Origin: Methanobacterium formicicum DSM 3637
GTDB lineage: Archaea > Methanobacteriota > Methanobacteria > Methanobacteriales > Methanobacteriaceae
DNA length: 64,000 nucleotides
Assembly (NCBI RefSeq): GCF_000302455.1
Contig: NZ_AMPO01000007.1
Coordinates: 1 to 64,000 of the forward strand
Direction of reading: 5' to 3'
Of this stretch, positions 1 through 11,731 are shown piece by piece. A program made the position numbers and the translations under genes. Numbering within the stretch: position 1 is the first letter of the stretch; each line of letters opens with the position of its first letter. The notes under the pieces were generated by a model, which worked only from the letters and a program-made list of their open reading frames with translations, did no database searches and had not been told where the DNA came from.

Positions 1-222
1 TTTGGATAGTTATTGAGTTTGGATAATAACGAGTTGAATAACAAGTAACTAAGTTGAATATAAGTTAAATAACGTTAAACAAATTAATAGTTAAATGTTT
101 GGAGTAAAAGCCGGAACTAAATGAAGTTCAGCAAATGAAGCCCTGGACATGTAATTAGTTTCTAAAAATAAAACGTTAAATTAAAAAATATAACCAAAAA
201 AGAGATAAGATTAATATAACTA
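1..222. other. AT-rich gene-free window edge
   Basis: No coding region is visible. The stretch is very AT-rich and contains recurring degenerate words such as GTTGAATAA and GTTAAATAA in its first 110 bases, similar in style to the short tandem repeats found after other genes in this window. It lies downstream of the minus-strand small gene that ends at 223. Confidence 0.5.
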
Positions 223-429
223 TCAATCTTTTTCCAGTTTTTTTATGCGCTCGTTAAGTGCTTTTACAATGTGATCCTGGGCGTTTTCCAGGTTTTCTTT
301 CTTCCCACAGAGTAATGGGCCGTCGTCAGTGTTTTTAAGTTCCAGATCAAATTTGCCTACTACTTCTGCTACCATTCCTTCAGTAACTCCTGGAGGAATT
401 CTCATTTCATACATCATATCTTCATCCAT
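223..429 (-). CDS. small conserved hypothetical protein (68 aa)
   Basis: An acidic 68-residue soluble protein without membrane segments, signal peptide or cysteine motif (one Cys only). I do not recognise the family. The start is supported by a good ribosome-binding site, GAGGTGAT, a few bases upstream of the ATG. The body reads as a small alpha/beta fold with a C-terminal helix rich in Lys and Glu (residues about 47-68), and the opening residues MYEMRIPPG suggest a beta strand. It lies 184 bp downstream of tyrS on the same strand, with an AT-rich gap that could hold its own promoter. Real gene on ribosome-binding-site and codon-use grounds; function unknown. Confidence 0.7.
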   Translation of the reverse strand: MDEDMMYEMRIPPGVTEGMVAEVVGKFDLELKNTDDGPLLCGKKENLENAQDHIVKALNERIKKLEKD

Positions 430-613
430 GGTATCACCTCAAGCAAATCACAATTTTAAGTGTTAAAAATCAAAATTTTATTAAAATTATCTTTTCAATT
501 TATATTGATCTTTTTAGAACTTTAATATTTTTAGTTAAAGTTTACCATTACCCTTAAAAGTTTAAGATTTTTTATAATTTATAAACTTCTTAAGAATAAT
601 ATGAATCCCAATA

Positions 614-1576
614 CTACGAATTCTTAAGAAAATCTCTTACTGGTTCCAGAATCTCCGTCAGGCTTTCAGCAACTCCATTTTTCAGATCAAGGGGATGTAA
701 TTTGCCATCTCCATACATCTGTATCAGTTCTTCCTGGGTCAATTCCAGGTTTCCCCCAAACTTATCTGGCCTCGTTATAAGCAAGGTATCTTTTTCACTG
801 AATATGAAGTGATGTGCTATTTCCAGGACTGGATTTCCCTCAACTTCACCTGCGGGACAGTAACTCTTTTTTATCTTTTTATTAATTACCTCAGGTTCAT
901 CATCAATGGCTATGAAGTTTTCTTTACTGGAGGACATTTTATCCGAGCCATCGGTACCATGCAGTAGTGGGGTGTGAATACATACTGGAGACTGGAATCC
1001 CAATTTGGGTAGGTTATCCCTTGCCAGCATATGGATTTTCCTCTGCTCCATACCACCTACTGCCAGATCCACCCCTAAAAACAGCATATCAACTACCTGC
1101 ATCAGGGGGTAGATAACCTCAGCAACCTGGTGATCCTCAGCATCCCGGCTTATCTGGGCCATACTCCTCCTGGCACGGGTCAAAGTAGTGGAGATAGCCA
1201 ACTGGTAAACTTTCATGGTGTAATCTTCCTCTGTCTGAAAACTACTACCTAAAATAAATTCAGTGTCTTCAGAAAGTCCTAACGCCCGAAAGCACTGTTT
1301 ATTGTATTCAGAAATCTCTTTGATTTCTTCTAAACTTCCTTTGCCATTAAGGTAAGCATGAAGGTCTGCCAGGAGAATTTTTATCTTAAAACCCGCCTTC
1401 TGCAGGTCAATCATCTTCTTCACGGTGATGGCATGTCCCAGGTGCACCTTCCCGGATGGTTCGTATCCAATGTAAGCAGTTTTTGGATCTTTTTCCAGTT
1501 TCTCTTTGAGTTCTTCTGGAGTTACCACTTCCAGTGCACCTTGTTCTATAGTCTTCATTGTTGAATCTGTATCCAT
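614..1576 (-). CDS. tyrS: tyrosyl-tRNA synthetase
   Basis: Cytoplasmic class I aminoacyl-tRNA synthetase that charges tRNA-Tyr. The Rossmann catalytic domain shows the HIGH-type signature as HLGH (residues about 45-48) after a GYEPSGK motif, and the KMSKS loop as KMSSS near residue 212. At about 320 residues it has the compact archaeal/eukaryal length without the bacterial S4-like tail. The reading frame extends upstream to a start at 1600, but the ATG at 1576 (protein beginning MDTDST) is preceded by GGTGA at a proper distance, so I chose it. It stands alone, with AT-rich gaps on both sides. Family assignment is secure. Confidence 0.96.
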   Translation of the reverse strand: MDTDSTMKTIEQGALEVVTPEELKEKLEKDPKTAYIGYEPSGKVHLGHAITVKKMIDLQKAGFKIKILLADLHAYLNGKGSLEEIKEISEYNKQCFRALGLSEDTEFILGSSFQTEEDYTMKVYQLAISTTLTRARRSMAQISRDAEDHQVAEVIYPLMQVVDMLFLGVDLAVGGMEQRKIHMLARDNLPKLGFQSPVCIHTPLLHGTDGSDKMSSSKENFIAIDDEPEVINKKIKKSYCPAGEVEGNPVLEIAHHFIFSEKDTLLITRPDKFGGNLELTQEELIQMYGDGKLHPLDLKNGVAESLTEILEPVRDFLKNS

Positions 1577-1684
1577 TGTAGTCACCATCAGTATTATCAC
1601 AGATTTTAATTAAATTTTATCTAAATTTGAATTTTAATAAGGATTTGAATTAATAATTAATCTGGGTATCCATAATGTTATATC

Positions 1685-2737
1685 CTACTCTTTTGGTGGG
1701 ATAATGTAGAGTTTTCCCCTAATTTCAATTACTTCTACCTCTTCCCCTATATTTATCCTGGTCAGTTGGCTCATCATGTTCATATCCACTGGTTGATACG
1801 TTTCAGGGTGGAGTAACTGTATTTCAGTGGGTGTTTTGGAAGTAACTGTGGTGATCTTCACATCTTCCCTGCCAGCCACCTTTTCCAGGTTAGAATATTC
1901 ACGCCAGGATATGGATACATTTTCCAGTGTCTCCAGATCCATGATAACGATCTTTCTACCGTTCACATCAATTACCTGACCCACATGATCGTCATGGGCC
2001 AGAAAGTCTCCCTTCAGGAATAGGGGTAGGCGAAGAGATATCCATATTCTATAAAGATCTTTTCCTGCGGATTTATCCCTACCCATGAGTCGGGGTGATT
2101 CTCCCATAATTCCGCCCATCTGCTCTTTTAAGGCATTTGAAATCTTCCGGGCAGCCTTGTAGGATCCAAAGTAGTAATCAATTCCTTCTTTGATCCCAAC
2201 TCTCTGTGATAGGTAAGCCATTCGATTGATGCGGGATAATTTTTCAAGGAGATTTTTTATAATCCCATCAGCTTTCTGGATTTCCTCATCTTCCAGGGAT
2301 CTTTCATCTGCCCTTAGCTGCAAGACTGCTTCATAGTATCCTGAAGCGTACTTACTGCATTCTGGACAGGCATTACGGTTGATTTTAACATTTATCTTAA
2401 ATTCCCGTTCTATGGGTATCCCCAAAACATTACCCCTGGCAGTTACCAGCATTTCCAGAATGGAACCCTTCTGATTAATGAGATCTATTTCCAGAACCAC
2501 ATCCTCTGCATCTTCATCAGGTACAGACTCCTGGGCTATGGTCTGTGCAACTAACTCTTCCTCTGAAAGGTCTGTTTCAATCCATTTATCACCCACGTGG
2601 ATTGATGAACAGTGGGCACAGGATTCCACCTCCAATTCAGGGGGAATGGTGATTAATTTATTTCCAGCAGCAAAACAGGAATAACATAGGCCCTTAAACA
2701 GTTCTTGGTCTTCTTTACCGCATTTAATACAGAACAT
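1685..2737 (-). CDS. NMD3 family protein (ribosome-associated zinc protein)
   Basis: A 350-residue archaeal homologue of NMD3, the eukaryotic 60S subunit export adaptor. Archaea have no nucleus, so its role here is inferred to be large-subunit maturation or quality control. The N-terminus carries CxxC pairs (FCIKCGK, LCYSC, CAHC, and a later CPEC near residue 124) typical of the NMD3 zinc-binding domain, followed by a mixed alpha/beta body and a beta-rich C-terminus. It is on the same strand as aIF2-beta and MCM just upstream, a neighbourhood of translation and replication genes. The ATG at the open-frame start begins directly with the zinc motif, which supports it. Confidence 0.9.
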   Translation of the reverse strand: MFCIKCGKEDQELFKGLCYSCFAAGNKLITIPPELEVESCAHCSSIHVGDKWIETDLSEEELVAQTIAQESVPDEDAEDVVLEIDLINQKGSILEMLVTARGNVLGIPIEREFKINVKINRNACPECSKYASGYYEAVLQLRADERSLEDEEIQKADGIIKNLLEKLSRINRMAYLSQRVGIKEGIDYYFGSYKAARKISNALKEQMGGIMGESPRLMGRDKSAGKDLYRIWISLRLPLFLKGDFLAHDDHVGQVIDVNGRKIVIMDLETLENVSISWREYSNLEKVAGREDVKITTVTSKTPTEIQLLHPETYQPVDMNMMSQLTRINIGEEVEVIEIRGKLYIIPPKE

Positions 2738-2813
2738 AGTATCTAATCTTGTAATTTTTATTAATAAAAATTTTTTCCAATTTCAAAAAAGTAATAGAAT
2801 AAAAAAAGGGAAT

Positions 2814-3221
2814 TTAAAGGGTTTTTAGGGGTGCTTTGGCTCCGCATGCCTCACATTTAAGGAGGAAGATGCGGTCTTCCCTTATTATTCTTGTATCTGG
2901 CCGGTTGCACTCGTGGCACATGATGAAACGTTGCACGTAGTCATCCATCCGGTCGTTAATCAGGTAATGGGTGAATTTTCCCTGCATAATAGCCCTGTTT
3001 CCTTCCAGGTTTCCTGCAGTACCCAGTTCCCTTAACAGGAATTTAAGGATGTGCTGAGGGTCACGGTTCATGGCATCGGCTATTTCTCCGAAGTTCTGAA
3101 TGATGGTCCGGTTTCCCTGGATTATTGAGTAAGCCTTGGGTACTGAGAACCTTTTGGTTTCCAGTGCCTGTGGTGGTAATTGCTCAATGGCTCGGTCCAG
3201 TAATTCTTCATAATCGCTCAT
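2814..3221 (-). CDS. translation initiation factor aIF2 beta subunit
   Basis: Beta subunit of the archaeal heterotrimeric initiation factor 2, which delivers Met-tRNAi to the small ribosomal subunit. The 135-residue protein shows the usual order: N-terminal helix, central alpha/beta domain, and C-terminal zinc ribbon with two CxxC pairs (CHEC and CEAC, residues about 103-125). The frame opens six codons earlier, but the ATG at 3221 has an AAGGAGGT-type ribosome-binding site seven bases upstream and gives the expected N-terminus MSDYEELL, so that start was chosen. It lies between mcm and the NMD3 gene on the same strand and may be cotranscribed with one of them. Confidence 0.96.
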   Translation of the reverse strand: MSDYEELLDRAIEQLPPQALETKRFSVPKAYSIIQGNRTIIQNFGEIADAMNRDPQHILKFLLRELGTAGNLEGNRAIMQGKFTHYLINDRMDDYVQRFIMCHECNRPDTRIIREDRIFLLKCEACGAKAPLKTL

Positions 3222-3309
3222 ATTTAATACCTCCTTCAAACTAAAATTCGTATAAAACTGTTTTAAACTGAATTTGATTTTAATAAAGAAAATTTAAGAT
3301 AATCCCAGT

Positions 3310-5322
3310 TCAGGCAACTTTTAAGTAGCCTTGCTGGGGTTCGTAAATGATTCCTTTACGTTTCAACTGGCGGATAAGGTCTTCTACCTTTTCCTCGCTC
3401 ATATTATATCTATCTCTCATTTCAGTTATAAGTATGTTGGTGGGTGCCCGTCCGCCGTACTCTTCTTCCAGTTCTTTGATAATTTCCTGAACCACTCTGA
3501 TTTTATCCCGATCAGATTTAGGTGTACGCCCTTCAACCTTGTCAATATCCACTTTACCTGTCTCTGGATCGTAGCCTACGTTTTTCAGACAATTTTCCTG
3601 AAGGGTGACAGCACGCTTTGCATCTTCACGTGTTACTTCACTACCTAACCTAATTTTAGAGCTTGCTTCGGCTAATCGAACCAGTGCTTCCAGTTGTCTG
3701 GCTGTTATGGGAACTGGTGAGTCTTCTTCTGCGGATCCGCCACGCATACCCACGTAAAACTCTCGAAGTACATCCATAGCTTCATTGGTCAGGTGTGGGT
3801 GGACTTCTCTCCGGGCATACGCAATATATTTTCTGAGAAGTTCTGGATCGATATCATAAGGTACTGCAGTATCCCGGTGGGTGTTAAGAATGTGGCTGGC
3901 CAGTGCACTGTCTCTTTCAACATCTGGCTTATCTTCAACCACAAATATGAGATCAAATCGCGATAAAATTGTTGAAGGAAGATTAATTTGTTCTGCTATT
4001 GATTTGTAACGATCGAAACGTCCGAACTTGGGGTTTGCTGCTGCTAAAACTGAACAACGTGAGTTTAATGTGGCCATGATCCCTGCTTTGGCTATACTGA
4101 TGGTTTGCTGTTCCAGAGCTTCGTGAATGGCGGAACGATCTTCAGGACGCATCTTGTCCAGTTCGTCAACACAAACATTACCTTTATCTCCCAGAACCAG
4201 TGCACCTGCTTCTAAGGACCAACCACCAAATTCGTCTCTTACAGCTGCAGCAGTCAGACCGACCCCACTGGTTCCTTTACCACTGGTGTAAATACCCCTC
4301 GGTGCCAGTTTAGAAACGTATTTAAGCATCTGGGATTTACCTATACCCGGATCCCCTACAATGAGGATGTGAATGTCTCCCCTGATTCTGGTTTTATCAT
4401 CCAATTCTTTAGCTGAACCACCGAATAACTGGAGGGCTATTGCCTCTTTAACATCCCTGTATCCTTTAATAGATGGTGCGGTGGAATTAATAATTTTATT
4501 GTAAACATCCGGATTGGCAGCCAGTTCTTTGATTTTTTCCTCGTCTTCCGGTTCGATATGTAACTCTTCAAACTCCTGTTCCAGGGCACTGATGTAGTTA
4601 CCATAAATGTAATTGTGAAAACGTTTTGTTTTTTCATCACGGACTGTTTTCATGGTTCCTGTGATTCTTATCACATCTCCAGGGGTTACAGTGTCCACCA
4701 GGTCATCTTCCAGTATAACGTTAATCTGGCGGGGTTGTTCACCTCCAGAGAGGTTTTCCAGGGGTTCTTGGACCTTGGTGTTCTGAGTGTCTAAGAATTC
4801 TGATTCTTCCTGGAGTATTCTGAATGATCGGCCTCCACATTCCTGGCAGAGTGCAGGTTCAGTGACTATGTTACTTTTTTGCTGTACTTCATGGAGCCGC
4901 ATACAGCTACGGCACTCGAAAATAGCCTTTTGGATTCGAGGGCGGATTTCATCAGTTTTACGCACGATTCCATCTACAGCCACGAATTTACCAATGTATT
5001 TACTCCTCAAATAACGCAGAGGGATGTTGTTACGCACGTTTTCGAAGCGAATATGTAATTCAGCGTTTTTCCTGAGGGGGTCAATGTTCTGCACAGCCTT
5101 GGAAGCAGCTTTAATCACTTCTTCTGGTTTTTCAATTAGCAGATCTGCTAGATCTGGGTCGAACATTTCTAGTTCCACATAATCCACTAGCACTGATCTA
5201 TCCTCTGGGTATTTCTCCAGAGCTTCATAAACAGTGTCTTTATATTTGGTACTAAAGAATTCCTCGAACTTGGCCACAGGATTTTTAGTTTTGTCAGTTG
5301 TAGTTTCGGCTGAAGTTTCCAT
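3310..5322 (-). CDS. mcm: MCM replicative DNA helicase
   Basis: Minichromosome maintenance protein, the 3'-5' hexameric helicase that unwinds DNA at the archaeal replication fork. The 670 residues show the full architecture: N-terminal domain with a CxxC...CxxC zinc finger (CRSC and CQEC, about residues 136-163), an AAA+ core with Walker A GDPGIGKS (about 327), Walker B CVDELDKM (about 388) and arginine finger SRFD, and a C-terminal winged helix. It is complete and free of inteins. The promoter (TTTTTTATAATAG) sits only about 30 bp before the ATG, so the transcript should have almost no leader. An Orc1/Cdc6 gene lies about 28 kb away in this window. Confidence 0.97.
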   Translation of the reverse strand: METSAETTTDKTKNPVAKFEEFFSTKYKDTVYEALEKYPEDRSVLVDYVELEMFDPDLADLLIEKPEEVIKAASKAVQNIDPLRKNAELHIRFENVRNNIPLRYLRSKYIGKFVAVDGIVRKTDEIRPRIQKAIFECRSCMRLHEVQQKSNIVTEPALCQECGGRSFRILQEESEFLDTQNTKVQEPLENLSGGEQPRQINVILEDDLVDTVTPGDVIRITGTMKTVRDEKTKRFHNYIYGNYISALEQEFEELHIEPEDEEKIKELAANPDVYNKIINSTAPSIKGYRDVKEAIALQLFGGSAKELDDKTRIRGDIHILIVGDPGIGKSQMLKYVSKLAPRGIYTSGKGTSGVGLTAAAVRDEFGGWSLEAGALVLGDKGNVCVDELDKMRPEDRSAIHEALEQQTISIAKAGIMATLNSRCSVLAAANPKFGRFDRYKSIAEQINLPSTILSRFDLIFVVEDKPDVERDSALASHILNTHRDTAVPYDIDPELLRKYIAYARREVHPHLTNEAMDVLREFYVGMRGGSAEEDSPVPITARQLEALVRLAEASSKIRLGSEVTREDAKRAVTLQENCLKNVGYDPETGKVDIDKVEGRTPKSDRDKIRVVQEIIKELEEEYGGRAPTNILITEMRDRYNMSEEKVEDLIRQLKRKGIIYEPQQGYLKVA

Positions 5323-5340
5323 TGTCTAACCTATAATATC

Positions 5341-5356
5341 TTCTATTATAAAAAAA
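5341..5356 (-). promoter_or_regulatory. predicted TATA box of mcm
   Basis: On the minus strand the sequence reads as a T-run followed by TATAATAG, a good archaeal TATA element. It is centred about 28-30 bp upstream of the mcm ATG, which predicts transcription starting within a few bases of the start codon. Confidence 0.5.
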
Positions 5357-5882
5357 TTCTCATGAAACCAAAATTATCCTAAAAGCTAATATGGGCTTTA
5401 ACGTACTTAAAAACCATAAAAATCGATTAAAAATTACTATAATTTATTGCAACAACATTAAATTCCTGTTTTTTGGGATTAACTATATTTAAATAACTAT
5501 TAATTAGTAATATTAAATTATATATTATTAATAATTTCTGGGGTGGTTTGGCTAATATAATTTTATAAAGTAGTTATCTAGATAATTTATTTTTGGTAAA
5601 ATTTTTATACAGTAATGTATATCACAGAATATTATAGCTGCTTTAGATTATTATAATAACTTTGATAAGGGTACAAAGATAAGAAACATATTAATTTAAT
5701 AAGAATTTTAAATTATTAAAATTGTTTATATTAAAAATTTATTAAGTTTAAGAATTCATTAGTTTAGGGATTTATTAAGTTTTTTTAAGTGGAGATATGT
5801 TAAAAGAGATATACTTTCCATAGATTAATTTAACATGAATATAATAATTTATAACAAGGTTAGAATCCAATAGGTGCAATCC
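5357..5882. other. AT-rich divergent intergenic region
   Basis: Gap of about 0.5 kb between mcm (leftward) and the coiled-coil membrane protein (rightward). It is extremely AT-rich with long runs of A/T words and no recognisable open frame or structured RNA. It presumably holds the promoter of the rightward gene. Confidence 0.5.
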
Positions 5883-6317
5883 ATGAAGAGATCAAGGTTA
5901 AGAATGTTCAAAGCTACATCCATGACTATTTCAGTTATGGGGGTGTTGATGATAGTGGCCACAGTGGTCATACTGGCTTACCTGGGATTCCAATCACTTT
6001 CATCGTTCATATCTGCAGATGCTAGTTCTGGGAATGCTAATGAACAATTAGCAACACTTCAATCTCAGTATGCAAGTTTAAAGGCTCAGTATGATGGTGT
6101 AAGGGTTCAGGTGCAAGCTACCAGTAATAATCAATTAAAAACAGATTATAATAATGCAGAGCTGGAACTGGTTAAAGCTCAATCTGCTATTAATGATGTT
6201 TCAAGTGCCATTTCAGTGGGTAAACCCTCTGCTGAGGTAAATTCAAGGATTCAAACAGCCCAACAACAAATGCAAACAGCGAACTCTGCTTTAGCTAACC
6301 TAAAATCAGAGATGTGA
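5883..6317 (+). CDS. membrane-anchored coiled-coil protein, unknown function
   Basis: A 144-residue protein with a short basic N-terminus, one hydrophobic segment (about residues 12-40) and a long Gln/Ala/Ser-rich coiled coil (about 50-144). The topology suggests an N-in membrane anchor with the coil outside the cell. A GTG lies in frame three codons earlier, but the ATG at 5883 has AGGTG seven to eleven bases upstream and is preferred. It is a single gene facing away from mcm. I do not recognise a family; surface or cell-shape roles are possible for such architectures but nothing in the sequence proves one. Confidence 0.7.
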   Translation: MKRSRLRMFKATSMTISVMGVLMIVATVVILAYLGFQSLSSFISADASSGNANEQLATLQSQYASLKAQYDGVRVQVQATSNNQLKTDYNNAELELVKAQSAINDVSSAISVGKPSAEVNSRIQTAQQQMQTANSALANLKSEM

Positions 6318-6433
6318 ATGGATTAAATTGGAACAGGGACCAACAATGAGAATTAATTTTCCCATCCCTGTCATAATTCATTTATTCTGCTTTTCACTAT
6401 TATTTTAATTATATTTTGATTTGAGAAAAAAAG

Positions 6434-7054
6434 TTAATTCTGCTTTCCTGCTCTCCTATAACCTCTACCAACTACATACATTTCCCCACTTTTTTTCCGG
6501 GAAGACGGAGGTTTGGTGGTCCTGACGGTTTGAAAATTTTGTTTAACCTCTTTCAGGAGTTCAGGATATCCTTCACCCTGGAAAACCTTCATAATCATGT
6601 TACCTTTATATTTCAGGATACTATCACTTATTTGAAGCACAGTTCGTGCCAGATCTATGGATCTGAGCTGATCCAGGTCTTTAATCCCGGATAGTTTAGG
6701 GGCAGCATCGGATATGATCACCTGGGCTTTACCCTGCAGAGTACGCCTAATTTCATCTAAGGTTTCTTCATGGGTGAAGTCTCCCTTGATACTCCAGAAA
6801 TTTTCTTCAGGAAACGATTTAATCCGGTTAAGATCAACAGCAACCACTAAACCATCTTCACCGGTAGCTTCTAAGGCTACCTGGGACCATCCACCAGGAG
6901 CAGCCCCCAGATCAACCACAGAATCCCCTTTCTTAATTATTTTATATTTACGATTTAATTGCAGTAGTTTAAAAGAAGCCCTGGAACGATAATCCTGTTG
7001 TTTAGCCTTCTTATAATATTCTTCATTCTTCCTTTCTTTATTCCATTGAGTCAT
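6434..7054 (-). CDS. rlmE: FtsJ/RrmJ-type 23S rRNA 2'-O-methyltransferase
   Basis: SAM-dependent methyltransferase of the RlmE/FtsJ family, which in bacteria methylates the 2'-O of U2552 in 23S rRNA. The 206 residues include the SAM-binding motif [14 protein letters not shown] (about 46-60) and the catalytic K-D-K-E tetrad: Lys in RASFK, Asp in ISDAAPK, Lys in MKVFQGEGY and Glu in GEMYVVG. The start abuts the stop of the upstream phosphodiesterase gene on the same strand, so the two are likely cotranscribed and translationally coupled. The archaeal rRNA target is inferred from the family. Confidence 0.95.
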   Translation of the reverse strand: MTQWNKERKNEEYYKKAKQQDYRSRASFKLLQLNRKYKIIKKGDSVVDLGAAPGGWSQVALEATGEDGLVVAVDLNRIKSFPEENFWSIKGDFTHEETLDEIRRTLQGKAQVIISDAAPKLSGIKDLDQLRSIDLARTVLQISDSILKYKGNMIMKVFQGEGYPELLKEVKQNFQTVRTTKPPSSRKKSGEMYVVGRGYRRAGKQN

Positions 7055-7582
7055 TTATTCTCTTTCTCCTCTAAAATTAAGTGCTTTACAGGTGGGATCC
7101 CCAATTTTAACTATATTGGCATCTAATTTACCGTCATCCAATTCTATGATCATCACTGAAGGATCTGATAGTCGGGGCACAGTTGGACTTCCCGGGTTGA
7201 GTAACAGCATATCTGGTAACTCTTTTATGAATGACCAGTGGGTGTGACCGGTTATAAGAACTTCAACCCCCATTTCCAAACCAATATAACGTAACTGTTG
7301 AGTGTCTCCCCTTGGATAAACCTCACCATGAGCTAAACCAATCTTTATCCCTTCAAGATCCAAATTTTTCCTTTTTGGGAGATCTAAACCCATGTAACGA
7401 TCCATATTTCCCTGAACACAGATGGTGGGTGCTATCTTCTCCAGCTGATCTTTAATCTGGAGTGAAACCAGATCTCCTGCATGTAATATCAGATTCATAT
7501 CTTTAAAAATTTCAAAAACTATCTCTGGGATATGGTCTGTTCTTTCAGGAATATGAGTGTCAGAAATAACGCCTATTAACAT
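7055..7582 (-). CDS. YfcE/MJ0936-type metallophosphoesterase
   Basis: A 175-residue calcineurin-like phosphoesterase of the MJ0936/YfcE family, which hydrolyses phosphodiester model substrates with two metal ions. Metal-binding motifs are in the expected order: DTHIPER near the N-terminus, HAGDL (about 35), GNMD (about 58), HGE (about 86) and TGHTHW (about 112). It ends exactly where the rlmE-like gene begins, indicating an operon. The physiological substrate in archaea is not known, so only the enzyme class is assigned. Confidence 0.93.
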   Translation of the reverse strand: MLIGVISDTHIPERTDHIPEIVFEIFKDMNLILHAGDLVSLQIKDQLEKIAPTICVQGNMDRYMGLDLPKRKNLDLEGIKIGLAHGEVYPRGDTQQLRYIGLEMGVEVLITGHTHWSFIKELPDMLLLNPGSPTVPRLSDPSVMIIELDDGKLDANIVKIGDPTCKALNFRGERE

Positions 7583-10208
<2,626 letters not shown>

Positions 10209-10275
10209 GATTTTTTTTATCCCCATTTCTCCATTCTTTTTTAACCCTTTTTTTATTCTTTTTATCCCAATTTTT
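10209..10275 (+). terminator. T-rich terminator of topA
   Basis: The bases right after the topA stop contain four runs of five to eight T separated by short spacers, without a stable hairpin. This is the typical archaeal intrinsic termination signal. Confidence 0.6.
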
Positions 10276-10356
10276 CCTACTAATTTATCAATTCTCCTTA
10301 AATCTTTCAATAGTAATAGATATTCAGTTTAATGATTTAATTTAGTTATTAATCCA

Positions 10357-10581
10357 TTAAGATGAATGTTCTTCATTTTCAAGGGGTTCATCATCAAAAA
10401 TGAAAATATCGTCAATTTTAGCTTCTAAAACTACAGCTATATCATGAGCTAGTTTTAGAGAGGGATTGTATTTGCCTTTTTCAAGAAAGACGATAGTTTC
10501 TCTTCTAACACCTACTTTTTCCGCCAATTGGGCTTGAGTAAGGTTATGGCGAGCTCTATATTCTTTTATTTTGGTTTTCAT
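10357..10581 (-). CDS. XRE-family helix-turn-helix regulator
   Basis: A 74-residue DNA-binding protein made almost entirely of one Cro/C1-type HTH domain ([16 protein letters not shown]..., helices about residues 13-40) with an acidic tail. The open frame extends 14 codons upstream, but starting at MKTKIKEYR matches this compact regulator family. It follows the membrane protein gene by about 70 bp on the same strand, so the pair forms an operon. Such small XRE regulators commonly repress their own operon; the regularly spaced palindromes upstream of the operon (11263-11357) are the obvious candidate sites. That link is inferred. Confidence 0.9.
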   Translation of the reverse strand: MKTKIKEYRARHNLTQAQLAEKVGVRRETIVFLEKGKYNPSLKLAHDIAVVLEAKIDDIFIFDDEPLENEEHSS

Positions 10582-10652
10582 TCCACATCGCCTGGCATTA
10601 ATCTGAATTAATCTACGTCTCATTCACTCCTTGATTTAGTCGCCATCACGGC

Positions 10653-11222
10653 TTAATCTATGTCTCCTTTACGGTTTAAAATCGTATTGACGATTAACAT
10701 GGTGGAGGTCATGACAAAGATGGTAACACCCATTAATTCAATGGGATTATGTATATTCTGCGCCCAGTACATATTTATTACAAGGAAAGAGATGAACATT
10801 AGGGTTATGTACCATGAATAGGTTGTGGCGAATGTTCCTATCTTTCTTAAACGTTCATCTTGGGCTTTTTCATCCATTCCGACGTAGATGAAAAAATTGG
10901 TTAAATAAGCAGTTGCACCCAAAAGAATGATAACAACCAGTAAATCACTCATGGTTTTGGTAACCATCATGATTAACCCGGAAAACATTAAAGCAGCAGA
11001 TCCAAGCCATATACTTATATTTTGCAGGTTATAATTTTTACTTTCATTAAGATCAGGATGTTTACCTTTATTTTCTTCCTTTTTGCCTATTTTATTGAAA
11101 ATTGGCACCAGTAATAGGAGGAAAAATGCAAAAAACACGTAATAAATCTGATTTTCAAATATATATCCCAAAAATCCTAAAATACCAAGTAGTCCCCAGA
11201 AACAATTGAATTCTATTTTCAT
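10653..11222 (-). CDS. multispanning membrane protein of a regulator-linked operon
   Basis: A 189-residue protein with about six hydrophobic segments in pairs: two near the N-terminus (about 5-40), two in the middle (about 70-115) and two near the C-terminus (about 135-185). The middle segment ends with a charged GMDEKAQDERLRKIG loop, which resembles the DUF2178-type membrane proteins that are often encoded next to small XRE regulators. That family match is from memory and should be treated as tentative. The ATG at 11222 was chosen because AAGGTGA lies just upstream. The downstream HTH gene makes it a two-gene operon. Its biochemical function is unknown. Confidence 0.75.
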   Translation of the reverse strand: MKIEFNCFWGLLGILGFLGYIFENQIYYVFFAFFLLLLVPIFNKIGKKEENKGKHPDLNESKNYNLQNISIWLGSAALMFSGLIMMVTKTMSDLLVVIILLGATAYLTNFFIYVGMDEKAQDERLRKIGTFATTYSWYITLMFISFLVINMYWAQNIHNPIELMGVTIFVMTSTMLIVNTILNRKGDID

Positions 11223-11262
11223 TCTTTTCACCTTCATTTCGTTTATATACACAATATTCCAT

Positions 11263-11357
11263 TCATGGATGTTGTTTATTTACAACATTATGTTATTTAT
11301 TTAAAACATAATGTTAGATTTTTATAACATTATGTTTGATTGATCTAACATGATACT
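11263..11357. promoter_or_regulatory. operator array with 21-bp period
   Basis: Three perfect 11-bp palindromes of the form AACAT-T/A-ATGTT lie at 11284-11294, 11305-11315 and 11326-11336, each exactly 21 bp from the next. Degenerate half-sites continue the same spacing on both sides: ATGTT at 11269-11273 and AACAT at 11347-11351. A minus-strand TATA-like element (TTATAAAAAT, about 11318-11327) is embedded between copies. Two helical turns per copy would place bound dimers on one face of the DNA, as expected for cooperative repression of the membrane protein-HTH operon. Binding by the adjacent HTH protein is an inference. Confidence 0.8.
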
Positions 11358-11731
11358 ATTAAAATCTTTGGGTTAGTAATTATATCAAGCTCATTAATTC
11401 AAAATTCAATAAGATACAACTGATCATTAACTGGCTGAAGAATAATAATCATTAAAACGCTTAAAGCTCTTTAAAATCCTTAAAACTAACTATGATCCTG
11501 TAAAAAATCCAAAAGCAATAAGCGACATGTTGTAAAATACAAATCATGCTTGTGGGGGTGATGGGAGTATCATTAATACTTAAAACTGTCCGGGATTTAT
11601 AGGGGTGTAATACCAAAATCATTCAAAACTTATACTTTAAATAGTAAAAAGAGCCCAATATAAGATAATATGATAAACACGTTTACAAATCAATCAGGAG
11701 TTACATAGTCAGGTAACGGGGAATAAATAAT
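11358..11731. other. intergenic region upstream of the oligosaccharyltransferase
   Basis: About 370 bp of AT-rich DNA between the operator array and the aglB start. It contains T/A-rich promoter-like words (for example AATATAAGATAATATG at 11657-11672) but no open frame or clear RNA structure. Confidence 0.4.
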
